DNA from: a virus
Virus record (IMG/VR): IMGVR_UViG_3300022833_000051
Span: 1-21,919 of that record
Length of the DNA: 21,919 nucleotides
Reading direction: 5' to 3' (one strand)
Below are positions 6,576 through 14,223 of this stretch, in pieces. Numbering within the stretch: position 1 is the first letter of the stretch; every line of letters begins with the position of its first letter. The position numbers and the translations under genes were made by a program. The notes below the pieces were generated by a model, which worked only from the letters and a program-made list of their open reading frames with translations, had not been told where the DNA came from and did no database searches.

Positions 6576-6716
6576 TTATTTCAATTTAATTTGATTATCG
6601 TTTATTTTTTGTAAGACTTCGCATATTGCCTCAGACGAACCGGTTATTGTTATAGAGGCTTGCGTAACGCTTTCATATATAACCTCCAAGTGGTCTATTG
6701 TTGTGGTTTGGCTCAT
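6576..6716 (-). CDS. Small acidic protein, 46 residues
   Basis: ATG at 6714-6716 overlaps the TGA (6713-6715) of the annealing-protein gene as ATGA, and its TAA ends 2 bp before the SSB-like start. The product (MSQTTTIDHLEVIYESVTQA at the N-terminus) has a short beta stretch (SITITGSS) followed by a helix (EAICEVLQKINDN). It has no recognised family. Tight coupling on both sides makes it a convincing gene despite its size. It may be a partner of the annealing protein or SSB, but this is a guess from position. Confidence 0.66.
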   Translation of the reverse strand: MSQTTTIDHLEVIYESVTQASITITGSSEAICEVLQKINDNQIKLK

Positions 6717-7366
6717 AATGAAAACGCGGTATTTAATTGATTTTTGTATTCTTTTTTCATTCTAAATGATTTAATTACGTTTTCAGCTTGTTTGGCGTTA
6801 CCTTTTAAAGCCGCAGTCAATTCATTTTCTTTAAGCCATGGCCGGGTATCTTCTTCGTATTTTTTTTGAGGCTTTTTTATAGCCTTTATTTCACTTGAAT
6901 CCGAACCCTCTGGTAAATCTTCACCGGCATATATGTAATGGCCCAAACCAAACATTGCAAAATTCTTTACTAAGCATCGCATTATTGTTTTATTGACATC
7001 AAACATTGAAGCCGCTTCAACTTCTTTTTGAACATCTGGCGCACCATTCCAACCTTTAACCATATAATTATAAGGCATAGCTTTCATGGCTTTATTAGCG
7101 CCATTCATAACGGGCAACCACATTTCCAAAGTTTCGCCTTCAATAGTTACTTCTGTGCTGCATAAATAGCCTAAAATCGGATCTTCAATATATGGCTTGT
7201 TTGTTAATGGGTCTTTGTACACTTTATAAGAGGCGGTTGGGTATGCTTTTTTAACCTCGGCCCAAGCCCAAGCCCATGACAAATAATTTAACCCTTGCTT
7301 TTGCTCTACTTTGTCATTTACATTGATGGCAGATAGCGTTTCAAATACTGATTTTGTTTCATTCAT
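6713..7366 (-). CDS. DUF1071-type single-strand annealing protein
   Basis: This 217-residue protein opens with the DUF1071 signature GLNYLSWAWAWAEVKKAYP at about 25-44 and continues through the core (VKGWNGAPDVQ, then NKTIMRCLVKNFAMFGLGHYIY at about 125-146). A charged C-terminal tail of about 60 residues follows. DUF1071 proteins (related to Sak/Rad52-type annealases) pair complementary single strands in phage recombination. Neighbours fit: a downstream SSB-like protein, and nucleases in the next operon. It starts after AAACCAAAATATT-ATG, and its stop overlaps the next start by ATGA. Confidence 0.85.
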   Translation of the reverse strand: MNETKSVFETLSAINVNDKVEQKQGLNYLSWAWAWAEVKKAYPTASYKVYKDPLTNKPYIEDPILGYLCSTEVTIEGETLEMWLPVMNGANKAMKAMPYNYMVKGWNGAPDVQKEVEAASMFDVNKTIMRCLVKNFAMFGLGHYIYAGEDLPEGSDSSEIKAIKKPQKKYEEDTRPWLKENELTAALKGNAKQAENVIKSFRMKKEYKNQLNTAFSL

Positions 7367-7385
7367 AATATTTTGGTTTGAATTG

Positions 7386-7553
7386 TTAAACAGTAATTTC
7401 TAATCCTAATTCCCTAAGTTTTTCAACATCTAAAATTGTTAATCGCTTAGGATCGTCTAATTTGCTTTTTAAAGTAGGCATGGTAATGTCTAAATGTTTG
7501 CAAATATCCCTTTTTAATAATTTTTTGAATTTAATTTGATCTTTTAAAGTCAT
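7386..7553 (-). CDS. Small XRE-like HTH protein, 55 residues
   Basis: ATG at 7553, TAA at 7386-7388. The protein is almost entirely one helix-turn-helix: KRDICKHLDITMPTLKSKL, followed by the stabilising stretch DPKRLTILDVEKLRELGLEI. This is the pattern of minimal Cro/XRE-like DNA-binding proteins. It is the first gene after the terminator that closes the late genes and the first of the recombination block, so it is a good candidate for an early-gene regulator. A TATTTTTG box lies 18 nt upstream. The AT-rich spacer 7554-7621 has room for operators, but no clear symmetrical site was seen. Confidence 0.72.
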   Translation of the reverse strand: MTLKDQIKFKKLLKRDICKHLDITMPTLKSKLDDPKRLTILDVEKLRELGLEITV

Positions 7554-7570
7554 GTTATATATATTTTATA

Positions 7571-7578
7571 CAAAAATA
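7571..7578 (-). promoter_or_regulatory. Candidate -7 promoter box before the HTH gene
   Basis: The minus strand reads TATTTTTG (TAnnTTTG) 17-18 nt upstream of the HTH start and about 40 nt downstream of a strong terminator, so a promoter is expected hereabouts. No TTG was found at the right distance. Confidence 0.35.
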
Positions 7579-7621
7579 AAAAATTATTTTTAATATAAGC
7601 TATATTTTTAAAGTATTTTTT

Positions 7622-7662
7622 AAAAAAAAGATGGGCAGCAACTTAAAAAGCTACTACCCATC
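7622..7662 (-). terminator. Strong intrinsic terminator ending the tail genes
   Basis: The minus-strand arms GATGGGTAGTAGCTT (7648-7662) and AAGTTGCTGCCCATC (7630-7644) pair over all 15 positions if three G-U pairs are allowed. The loop is TTT, followed by eight T. On the plus strand the three G-U pairs become mismatches, so the hairpin is tuned to minus-strand transcripts. It separates late tail genes from the early block. Confidence 0.9.
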
Positions 7663-7697
7663 AGGCAAACAAAAAAGGAATCTTAATTAATTATTCA

Positions 7698-10600
7698 TTA
7701 AGGACAGAAAGTAAATCCAGTGTCAGTAACATTCCCTACGCTCGTTCCAGATGGTGTTCGCCCTTCATTTTTATAGGTTTCTCCACCAGCGGTAACCCTT
7801 GCGTTGTCTGCCAATGTAAGTTCTGCATCTGATTGTTCACTTCTCCAGCCAGTGCTTCCATCTGAACATTTTGTTAATGAATAATAAAAAATGCAATTTA
7901 ATTCTCCTGTATCAACAACAAATCCCGCGTTAGGCGTGTCTATTGTTGAAAGGCTTGGCCTTACTGTATAAATTTCTGAACCCACCGCAACTCTATTGAA
8001 TGTATCTAAGGCAATTTCACTTGTGGTTTGTTGGCTTCTCCAATTTATAGATGAATCTGAACATTTTAATAAGGCGTAATATTTTATGCTATAATCCGGG
8101 CAACCAATCAGTCCGGTGGCAGTTACTGCCCCAATTTGAGTTCCACTTGTTCCGGTTCCAATTACTGTATAACTTACGCCGTTATCCGTAACCCTATCGT
8201 TGTTATTTAAAGCAATAGCCTCAGTAGGCTGACCAGAGAGCCAACCGGTGCTGCCATCTGAGCATCTTTGTAATGTATAATAAACCAAAGGAGCAGGACA
8301 GCCCGTTTCATTTGTAATAATTACATTTCCAATACTTGTTCCGGTTGTTGTTATTCCAATAACCGTAAAAGATGGCGGTGGTAAAACATTAGGTTCATTT
8401 ACCCTATCGTTATTAAATAGTGAAATTGCGGTTGTTTCTTGCTCAGATCTAAAACCTTCTGCCCCATCTTCACACCTTCTTAATGAATAGTAATAAATTG
8501 GCGTGGGGCCGGGAGTAGGACAGCCGGTTTCGTTGGTATCTGTTACATTTCCAACGCTTGTCCCCCTTGTTGTGGTTCCAGTTACTACATAGTTTGTTGA
8601 TCCAACCGCAACCCTATCATTATTAGATAGTGATATTTGATTATTTTGCTGGCCGGTGCGCCAACCTGTACTGCTATCGCTGCATTTTCTTAATGAATAA
8701 AATTCATTGGCCGGTGCGCTGCACTCGGTTACGCTTTGAACCTCACCCACTCCGCCACTAATAGTAAAGTAAAAAGCATTTACCATTAAATAGCTGCCAT
8801 TTGCTAAAGGACTTGTTGTGTTTGCCGTTGTATAAACAACATCTCCAATTGTCGGATATGTTCCCGCACCATCGTGGTAGGCTGTAATGTCAGGCACTTG
8901 TTCGCATGGATTTGGAAACGCATTGTTAGACCTTTGAAAAGATGTCAATTCTACCGGAACCGGGCAACCAAATAAACCGGTATCAGTTATTGTTCCAACC
9001 GTTGAACCAGTTACGCCTTGTCCTATAATGGTATAATTTACCAAACTTGAATCTTGAACCCTTCTGTTATTGCCAAGCGTTATCTCATTTGTGTATTGCG
9101 CCGATTTATAGCCAGTACTACTATCTGAGCATTTTTGTAATAAATAAAAATTAAGGCTAACAGTACACGTATCATCTACATCAATTAAATTAGCATTAGG
9201 CGGTACGCTTGGCCTTGTTGTTGCGCAAAAGTCGTTGCCATCGCTATCGGCTTGTAATGTAACCGTTTGAAAAGCCCCATCACAATCGTAATAAGAATAA
9301 GTGATTGAATTGTTTAGATCGTCATTTTGAACGCGATACGTTTTGCAATTTGTAATGATAGGAATTGAATAACTAATTTTATTAGCTTTAAAATCCACAA
9401 CTGCATCTGTTAATTGCTCGCCTAAATGCGCAGAAAAATCATAAAGATTTGACTTTACATTAAATTTTAAGGTATCTATAACTAAAGCCAGACTTTCGCC
9501 AAAATTAGTAAATCCAATTATTAGCCTATTGTGTAAAAATATAGGTATTCTATTGTTTGTTTTTTTTATAGAGCCTTCGTATCTCTGTATTTTAACCCTA
9601 TTGTCGTTTATGCGTTGCTGTGCTGTTAAATCTTCTATAAAGCGGTAGTTTATATCACTAGACCTTTTAAACATCGGCAAAACGCCTTTAAATCCATCGC
9701 CCACCGGGGCCATGTAGCCCTTTAAGAATTGATTAAATGTGCTACCTTGGTATATATCTTTGTATTCTAATTTATTAGTAAGTTTTTTTGTCGTTGTTTG
9801 AGTTGTTACCGTTTCTAAATCTTCACCACTAAATATAAATTTTTCCGGATCTGCCGTTGCGGTTTTCACATACAATAGATTTTTCCAATTAATTATGGAG
9901 CCACCTAAATACATAGCTACATGAAAAGGCGAAGTTGTGGAGGGTTGCCCAAAATTTACAATAAAACTAAGCGGCAAATACCCGCTTGTAACATCTGTAA
10001 TATTATAGGCAATTTCTTTTTTGTAAGTAAGCCATTCACCCCTCCCGGCGTAATTAAATTGATTTGTAAATTCGCTGCTTTGCCATTCGTTTGTTTGGTC
10101 ATTAAAATAAAAATCTTCAAAATCGCTTGTTGGCTCACCTCCCGAATAACGCCTAAATGTTGCTAGTAACTGATAGGGAACAGAATAAGATGCTATTATT
10201 AATGGATAGCCTCCATTTTCCATTTGAAGAACAAAAGAAAAATCAAAAACAGAATCCGAATAAGGTTTTGCCCCGGAATAAAATTCATTTTTTAAAACAC
10301 GTATAAAAGCTGAATCCGTACCTATTATTTTAATTGATTGGCCCCGTATTCCGTTAGTAGAAAGTTCTACATTGTTAGGGTCAATAAATGACCAATTTTC
10401 GAATCCATCTTCAAAATTTCCGTTAGGTATAAAATTAATTTGCTCAGATAATAATACTTTGCTTTTTACCTCAATTACACCGCCGCTTGTTTCTTTGCTT
10501 AAATCTGCATTAATTGGCTTTGCGTCGGTTGGTATCGTTAAAAATGTTGTTTTTATAACATTTTCAATATAAACACCGTCACTCTGGTATCTTCTGTATT

Positions 10601-11450
10601 CAATATTTTCTAATGTCGCTAAGTCGGCGTTATTAATAATATAAAAATCTGCATCAGTTTGAAATACCCTACAATTAAAGCCGCTTAAAATTGAAAATAA
10701 AACCTCTGAACAATTGTATTTATAAGTGTTTTCATCTGTATAAGTACTTGTATTAATTGTTAAATCTTCAAATACATTTGTAACCGCCGCCGCGTTTTCT
10801 TCTTTTAAATCTGTTTTAACGTAAATATTGTACTCTAAGCCCGTTTCTAATAGCACTTTATGTAAACACTCCCAAAGTGTCACCTCGTTGTTAGGCGTTA
10901 AAGGGAAATCCACACCTTTAAGAAGCCCTAAGCCATCTACCGCCTTAAAACTAACCTCAAAAGGCGCTGAAGTAATGCTTTGCGTGTAGGTGTCTTGTAT
11001 TAAATAGCCCTGCCAAAAGGCTTTATAGTTGTCTGAAGTAACTCCTTGCTGCCAACCAACGGTGTAATCTTCCCAGTTTGTTGCAATAGTATCCCAGCTT
11101 TCTCTTTCATCGCCCCAATAGTCATTTGTTAGTTCCCATTTTGTTGTTTTATCTTCCCAAAAAGGCACGCGCGTTTCTGCATAATAAACTTTAACTAAAA
11201 ATTCTCTTTCATCAAAATCGTAAAAATCTTCATAAATAACAAAATCCGTTTGAATTAAATTCACTTCGCAATTTGAAGCAATTAACGGGTCGTAAAAATC
11301 ATTATTTTGCTCCCATGACAAAACAACGGGGCTTCCGGTTCCAATTAAAGGAAAAACCGTACTTGAATAATCTTTTTTTAATATTTCTAAACGCCTTTTA
11401 TTGCCTTGTGCATCTGAAAAATCTAAACGATATTTAACGCCGTATGCCAT
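7698..11450 (-). CDS. Tail tip / receptor-binding protein with repeated C-terminal modules
   Basis: This 1250-residue protein is the largest gene and follows the tape measure gene by 3 bp, the usual place of distal-tail and tail-tip proteins. The N-terminal approx. 300 residues look like a tail-hub part. They include a stretch with Trp98, 105, 112, 119, 126 and 133 at exact heptad spacing. Around 339-355, NFIPNGNFEDGFENWSF is typical of the start of a carbohydrate-binding jelly-roll module. Residues 768-830 and 917-1250 hold six related modules of about 62-70 residues, each with the pattern [YF]Y-x-L-x-[KR]-C-x-D...W or F-R-S-x-Q...N-x-[DR]-R-V...T-x-[GT]...C. An 86-residue insert (831-916) splits modules 1 and 2. 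The function is probably host-surface recognition; this is inferred from position and architecture. The gene ends 36 bp before the terminator. Confidence 0.82.
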   Translation of the reverse strand: MAYGVKYRLDFSDAQGNKRRLEILKKDYSSTVFPLIGTGSPVVLSWEQNNDFYDPLIASNCEVNLIQTDFVIYEDFYDFDEREFLVKVYYAETRVPFWEDKTTKWELTNDYWGDERESWDTIATNWEDYTVGWQQGVTSDNYKAFWQGYLIQDTYTQSITSAPFEVSFKAVDGLGLLKGVDFPLTPNNEVTLWECLHKVLLETGLEYNIYVKTDLKEENAAAVTNVFEDLTINTSTYTDENTYKYNCSEVLFSILSGFNCRVFQTDADFYIINNADLATLENIEYRRYQSDGVYIENVIKTTFLTIPTDAKPINADLSKETSGGVIEVKSKVLLSEQINFIPNGNFEDGFENWSFIDPNNVELSTNGIRGQSIKIIGTDSAFIRVLKNEFYSGAKPYSDSVFDFSFVLQMENGGYPLIIASYSVPYQLLATFRRYSGGEPTSDFEDFYFNDQTNEWQSSEFTNQFNYAGRGEWLTYKKEIAYNITDVTSGYLPLSFIVNFGQPSTTSPFHVAMYLGGSIINWKNLLYVKTATADPEKFIFSGEDLETVTTQTTTKKLTNKLEYKDIYQGSTFNQFLKGYMAPVGDGFKGVLPMFKRSSDINYRFIEDLTAQQRINDNRVKIQRYEGSIKKTNNRIPIFLHNRLIIGFTNFGESLALVIDTLKFNVKSNLYDFSAHLGEQLTDAVVDFKANKISYSIPIITNCKTYRVQNDDLNNSITYSYYDCDGAFQTVTLQADSDGNDFCATTRPSVPPNANLIDVDDTCTVSLNFYLLQKCSDSSTGYKSAQYTNEITLGNNRRVQDSSLVNYTIIGQGVTGSTVGTITDTGLFGCPVPVELTSFQRSNNAFPNPCEQVPDITAYHDGAGTYPTIGDVVYTTANTTSPLANGSYLMVNAFYFTISGGVGEVQSVTECSAPANEFYSLRKCSDSSTGWRTGQQNNQISLSNNDRVAVGSTNYVVTGTTTRGTSVGNVTDTNETGCPTPGPTPIYYYSLRRCEDGAEGFRSEQETTAISLFNNDRVNEPNVLPPPSFTVIGITTTGTSIGNVIITNETGCPAPLVYYTLQRCSDGSTGWLSGQPTEAIALNNNDRVTDNGVSYTVIGTGTSGTQIGAVTATGLIGCPDYSIKYYALLKCSDSSINWRSQQTTSEIALDTFNRVAVGSEIYTVRPSLSTIDTPNAGFVVDTGELNCIFYYSLTKCSDGSTGWRSEQSDAELTLADNARVTAGGETYKNEGRTPSGTSVGNVTDTGFTFCP
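7701..9149 (-). repeat. Six tandem protein-coding modules of the tail tip
   Basis: Approximate module positions are 8961-9149, 8493-8702, 8283-8492, 8082-8282, 7887-8081 and 7701-7886. The insert at 8703-8960 lies between the first two. Each module has one Cys after Lys/Arg near its start and one Cys near its end, usually Gly-Cys-Pro. The modules are diverged at the DNA level but line up clearly as protein. Confidence 0.85.
11052..11159 (-). repeat. Degenerate 21-bp repeat encoding a Trp heptad array
   Basis: Residues 98-133 of the tail-tip protein form five 7-residue units plus a closing Trp: WEDKTTK, WELTNDY, WGDERES, WDTIATN, WEDYTVG, W. In DNA, five of the six units start TGGG; the last starts TGGC. 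No other residue is strictly fixed; position 2 is Glu, Asp, Gly or Gln. Confidence 0.9.
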
Positions 11451-11453
11451 AAC

Positions 11454-13400
11454 TTACTTTATTCTCGATCTTGTTTTTTCTGCTTTTTGTAAAAGAACAA
11501 CTAAATCTTGGCCGTTAATCCTAAATTCACCCGTTACGTTTACATTACTATTCCCGCCATTGTTGCCTATAATATTTTTTAATTTATCCAAAGGCGCTAT
11601 AACTTCAGGATTTGATCTTGCACCGGGATATTCACCAACAAGACCCATTGTAGGCCCCGAAACAATACCACCATCGGCAAAAGCTGAAAACCCTCCACTT
11701 TGAACCCTTGTTGCTAATCCAGTTAATACGGTTCCTAAAGCTATTGCAGCTATTCCGGCAACTAATCCCACTCCGGGTATTGCAAAGGTTTTCGCTAAAG
11801 TAGAAGCCGCAACCGCAGCCGCACCCATTTGTTGTAATAAGCCTCCTAAAACGCCTAAAATTGCACCGGCTAAAGCCCCCATCATGTTTTTTCCTTCAAC
11901 TATTGCACTAGCTAATGCCATTCCCATGGTTTGCGCTATTTGCCCAAAATTTATTTCAAAAGCAACTTTTAAATTTTCGGTTCCTTTTTTTATCGTTTCA
12001 AAATACGATAGCGCTTGCGTTGTGCTTTCTTTAAGCGCGTTTGTGTCTATTCTTAATCCAAATTTATTGACATCAAAAAGCCCCTTAAACAATTCATCAC
12101 GCTTGCGTTGCGCTTCTTCGCCGTTTATTACCTCTACATTTTCAATTTGTAGCCTAGGAGTTATAACCGTTGCCGCTGATTTGCTTTTTTCAGGTGCATT
12201 TGGCATTAAAATAGTTTTGTAATCTAAGCCGTTTCCTCCCTTTTGACCAATAGCAGAGGCCGCTGCATTTGCCGTTGCCGCTGCATCTACAATCTTTTTG
12301 CTTTCTTCAATAGCCAACCTTCCGGCAATAGACAAAGGAGCGGCTATACCGCTTAATGAGGTTTTTATTTGCTCCCAAGTGCTTAAACTAGGCGCAATTT
12401 TATTTGCAGCAACTAAAAAGGCAACACCTAAAGCCGTAACCGCTGCCGCTGCCGCAATAAATGGATTTGCCAATAAAGCGGTATTAACAGAAACAATTGC
12501 AACTCTCAAACCTGCTAAACCTTTAGCCATTAAACCAATAACAATAAGCAGAGGCCCAATGGCCGCAGCTATTCCAGCAATAACAACTATTGTTTTTTTT
12601 CCTTCTGGACTTAGATTTTTGAAACCTTTTAAAATGCTGTTTAATTTAGTTACAACCTTAGTGAATAAAGGTAAAATTACCTCGCCAAATAACGCGCCCA
12701 ATTCCTTCATGCTTTCTTGAAAAACTCGCATTTGGTTTGCGGCCCCATCTGAAGTTCTTGCAAAATCGCCAATTGCATTTTCAGATTTAGCCATTACAAA
12801 GGCATAACGCAATTGTACCTTCTCGGCTTGCGTAAAAGATTTTATGTTTTTTAATGTACCTTGTTCAAGTGCAAACTGTGCTAAATTGGCTTCGGTCATT
12901 ACAATACCAAGGCGCTTTAAACTTTCGGTTTCGCCGGTAAACACGCCGTTAAGCGCGGTTGTAACTTCTTCTATATTCATGTTCTTAAAAGAAGCTAAAT
13001 CACCAGCCAATCCCACTAAAGAAGTAGATAATTGAGAAGCCTCGGAAGTGCTGGCCCCCATTGACGTAGCCATATCGCCAAACAATGCCGCCATGTCTAG
13101 GGCCGTACCCTCGGCAATACCAAAACTTTCCAAAGTTGTTTTAGCAAAATCCCGAACCTCATTAGAAGAACCTTTAAAGGCTACATCAACTTTATTAAGG
13201 CTTTCTTGAAAATCGGAAGCCATTTTAATTGCAGCGCCACCAGCCAATATAATTGGAGCCGTTACAAAAAGGCTCATTGATTTACCTATTTTAGTAGCTG
13301 AATCGCCAAAAGATTTTAATTTCTTTTCAGCGGCGTTTAATGAAGCGCTTAATTTAGTAGCGTCACCGGTTAATATTACCTTTAATTCATTTGATGCCAT
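11454..13400 (-). CDS. Tail tape measure protein
   Basis: This 648-residue protein sets tail length and is ejected with the DNA. Features of the TMP-repeat type are: an N-terminal coiled coil (LSASLNAAEKKLKSFGDSATKIGKSMS); the conserved block from ASDFQESLNKVDVAFKGS through GVFTGETESLKRLGIVMT (about 61-166); a hydrophobic segment around 272-300 (TIVVIAGIAAAIGPLLIVIG); and Ala/Gly-rich hydrophobic stretches near 310-340 and 510-570. It is short for a tape measure, so the tail is probably about 100 nm by the usual 0.15 nm per residue rule. It sits between the G/GT chaperone genes and the tail-tip gene, the expected order. A TATTTTTG box lies 18 nt upstream of the ATG. Confidence 0.95.
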   Translation of the reverse strand: MASNELKVILTGDATKLSASLNAAEKKLKSFGDSATKIGKSMSLFVTAPIILAGGAAIKMASDFQESLNKVDVAFKGSSNEVRDFAKTTLESFGIAEGTALDMAALFGDMATSMGASTSEASQLSTSLVGLAGDLASFKNMNIEEVTTALNGVFTGETESLKRLGIVMTEANLAQFALEQGTLKNIKSFTQAEKVQLRYAFVMAKSENAIGDFARTSDGAANQMRVFQESMKELGALFGEVILPLFTKVVTKLNSILKGFKNLSPEGKKTIVVIAGIAAAIGPLLIVIGLMAKGLAGLRVAIVSVNTALLANPFIAAAAAVTALGVAFLVAANKIAPSLSTWEQIKTSLSGIAAPLSIAGRLAIEESKKIVDAAATANAAASAIGQKGGNGLDYKTILMPNAPEKSKSAATVITPRLQIENVEVINGEEAQRKRDELFKGLFDVNKFGLRIDTNALKESTTQALSYFETIKKGTENLKVAFEINFGQIAQTMGMALASAIVEGKNMMGALAGAILGVLGGLLQQMGAAAVAASTLAKTFAIPGVGLVAGIAAIALGTVLTGLATRVQSGGFSAFADGGIVSGPTMGLVGEYPGARSNPEVIAPLDKLKNIIGNNGGNSNVNVTGEFRINGQDLVVLLQKAEKTRSRIK

Positions 13401-13418
13401 ATCTAAAAATATATTTTA

Positions 13419-13426
13419 CAAAAATA
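13419..13426 (-). promoter_or_regulatory. Candidate -7 promoter box before the tape measure gene
   Basis: The minus strand reads TATTTTTG in the 42-bp spacer between the chaperone and tape measure genes. The nearest TTG is only 12 nt upstream, outside the known spacing, so this is weak. Confidence 0.2.
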
Positions 13427-13442
13427 ACCAAAAAAACACAAT

Positions 13443-13772
13443 TTAAAAAAGTAGCTTATTTACTTTAGCCTCAAAAGCCTCTTTTTGCTCTTTTGTGCTT
13501 TGCGGTTCTTTGTTTGTTTTGCTCATTGAATCTTGCGGCAAAGGAAACAATTGATCGGGCCGCTTTGCATCGCCTTTTTTAGTTATGTTGGTGTTGTGAA
13601 TCCACGATGCTAAATACCGCGTCATTTCCCAATTCAAATTTGTTTTTATGATATAACTTTCGCCCAACAAAGCGTTTTCTTTCCATGTTTGGCCCCAAAA
13701 TTTATGTGGTTCTATGCCAGCTTGTCCAATATAGAAATCCAATAAGGTGTTCCAATCAATTGGGCTTAGGCT
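13443..13772 (-). CDS. Tail assembly chaperone, GT extension (-1 frame)
   Basis: This reading frame has no good start of its own: the first usable codon is TTG at 13742. It is open upstream to the A7 slippery run at 13772-13778 in the -1 frame of the preceding chaperone gene. After the slip it reads SLSPIDWNTLLDFYIG, then AGIEPHKFWGQTWKEN. The Asp-Trp...Gly-x-x-Pro-x-x-FW-x-x-T-x-x-E pattern is like the T part of lambda-type G/GT chaperones. It ends in a charged Gln/Lys/Glu-rich tail. The fused G-T product would guide the tape measure protein, whose gene follows 42 bp downstream. The position, the frame offset and the slippery site all agree. Actual slippage is inferred. Confidence 0.82.
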   Translation of the reverse strand, partial: SLSPIDWNTLLDFYIGQAGIEPHKFWGQTWKENALLGESYIIKTNLNWEMTRYLASWIHNTNITKKGDAKRPDQLFPLPQDSMSKTNKEPQSTKEQKEAFEAKVNKLLF

Positions 13773-14149
13773 TTTTTTGGTTTTAACGCCCCTTTTGGAT
13801 CCGCACCCCTTAAACCGCCGTTTAAATCATTGCCTAATATACGGCTTTGTGCAAGCGCGTTTGTAATATTTGTGAAATCTTCGGTTGTTAATTCATCACA
13901 CCACGCCCCCACTTTATAGACATTGTAATCAATTGAATTTCCTTCTTCTTGGTCATACGCTAATATTCCGGCGTACACTAAGGCTCTTAATGTATTGAAA
14001 TTCATTTCGGCGCTAAATACTTTGTCAATTTGGCCTATTGAAATGCCTAATTCATCTGTAAAAGCAGCCCAAAAATTCATTGAAAAGTGCATTGTTCTTT
14101 GTTTGCCGCCTAATTTAATAGCGAAAAAACCCCTTTGTTTGTTTACCAT
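13766..14149 (-). CDS. Tail assembly chaperone, short form (G-like)
   Basis: This 127-residue protein has the body of a phage tail chaperone: RTMHFSMNFWAAFTDELGIS, then LRALVYAGILAYDQEEG (about 54-70), then YKVGAWCDELTTEDFTNITNAL. It ends GALKPKKA just past the slippery run. It is the short product; about the last residue is replaced when ribosomes slip into the GT frame. It lies between the major tail protein and the tape measure gene, with an intrinsic terminator 25 bp upstream of its ATG at 14174-14203, so it may be set at a lower level than the major tail protein. Confidence 0.88.
   Translation of the reverse strand: MVNKQRGFFAIKLGGKQRTMHFSMNFWAAFTDELGISIGQIDKVFSAEMNFNTLRALVYAGILAYDQEEGNSIDYNVYKVGAWCDELTTEDFTNITNALAQSRILGNDLNGGLRGADPKGALKPKKA
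13772..13778 (-). other. Slippery heptamer for -1 ribosomal frameshift (A-AAA-AAA)
   Basis: In the zero frame the minus strand reads CCA AAA AAA GCC TAA. Seven A in X-XXY-YYZ register lie one codon before the stop of the shorter chaperone. A -1 slip continues AGC CTA AGC CCA ATT into the open downstream frame. I did not find a clear downstream stem-loop. Confidence 0.8.
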
Positions 14150-14173
14150 TTTTCCTTTTTTTAAAATTTAACC

Positions 14174-14203
14174 AAAAAAAAGGCAGCCTTTATGACCGCC
14201 TTT
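14174..14203 (-). terminator. Intrinsic terminator after the major tail protein
   Basis: The minus-strand arms AAAGGCGGTC and GGCTGCCTTT pair over ten positions with two G-U pairs. The loop is ATAAA, and the run totals eight T. As often seen, it follows the abundant major tail protein and would reduce read-through into the chaperone and tape measure genes. Confidence 0.85.
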
Positions 14204-14223
14204 CATATTATTATTATTGTCAA

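Noticed and set aside
9921-10572. Plus- and minus-strand ORFs of 60-81 codons inside the tail-tip gene
   Set aside because: They lie in other frames of a continuous 1250-codon gene and show no domain or leader.
11401-13035. Four plus-strand ORFs of 63-140 codons opposite the tape measure gene
   Set aside because: They are low-complexity Ala/Ile/Lys-rich shadows of the tape measure frame; none has a start signal or domain.
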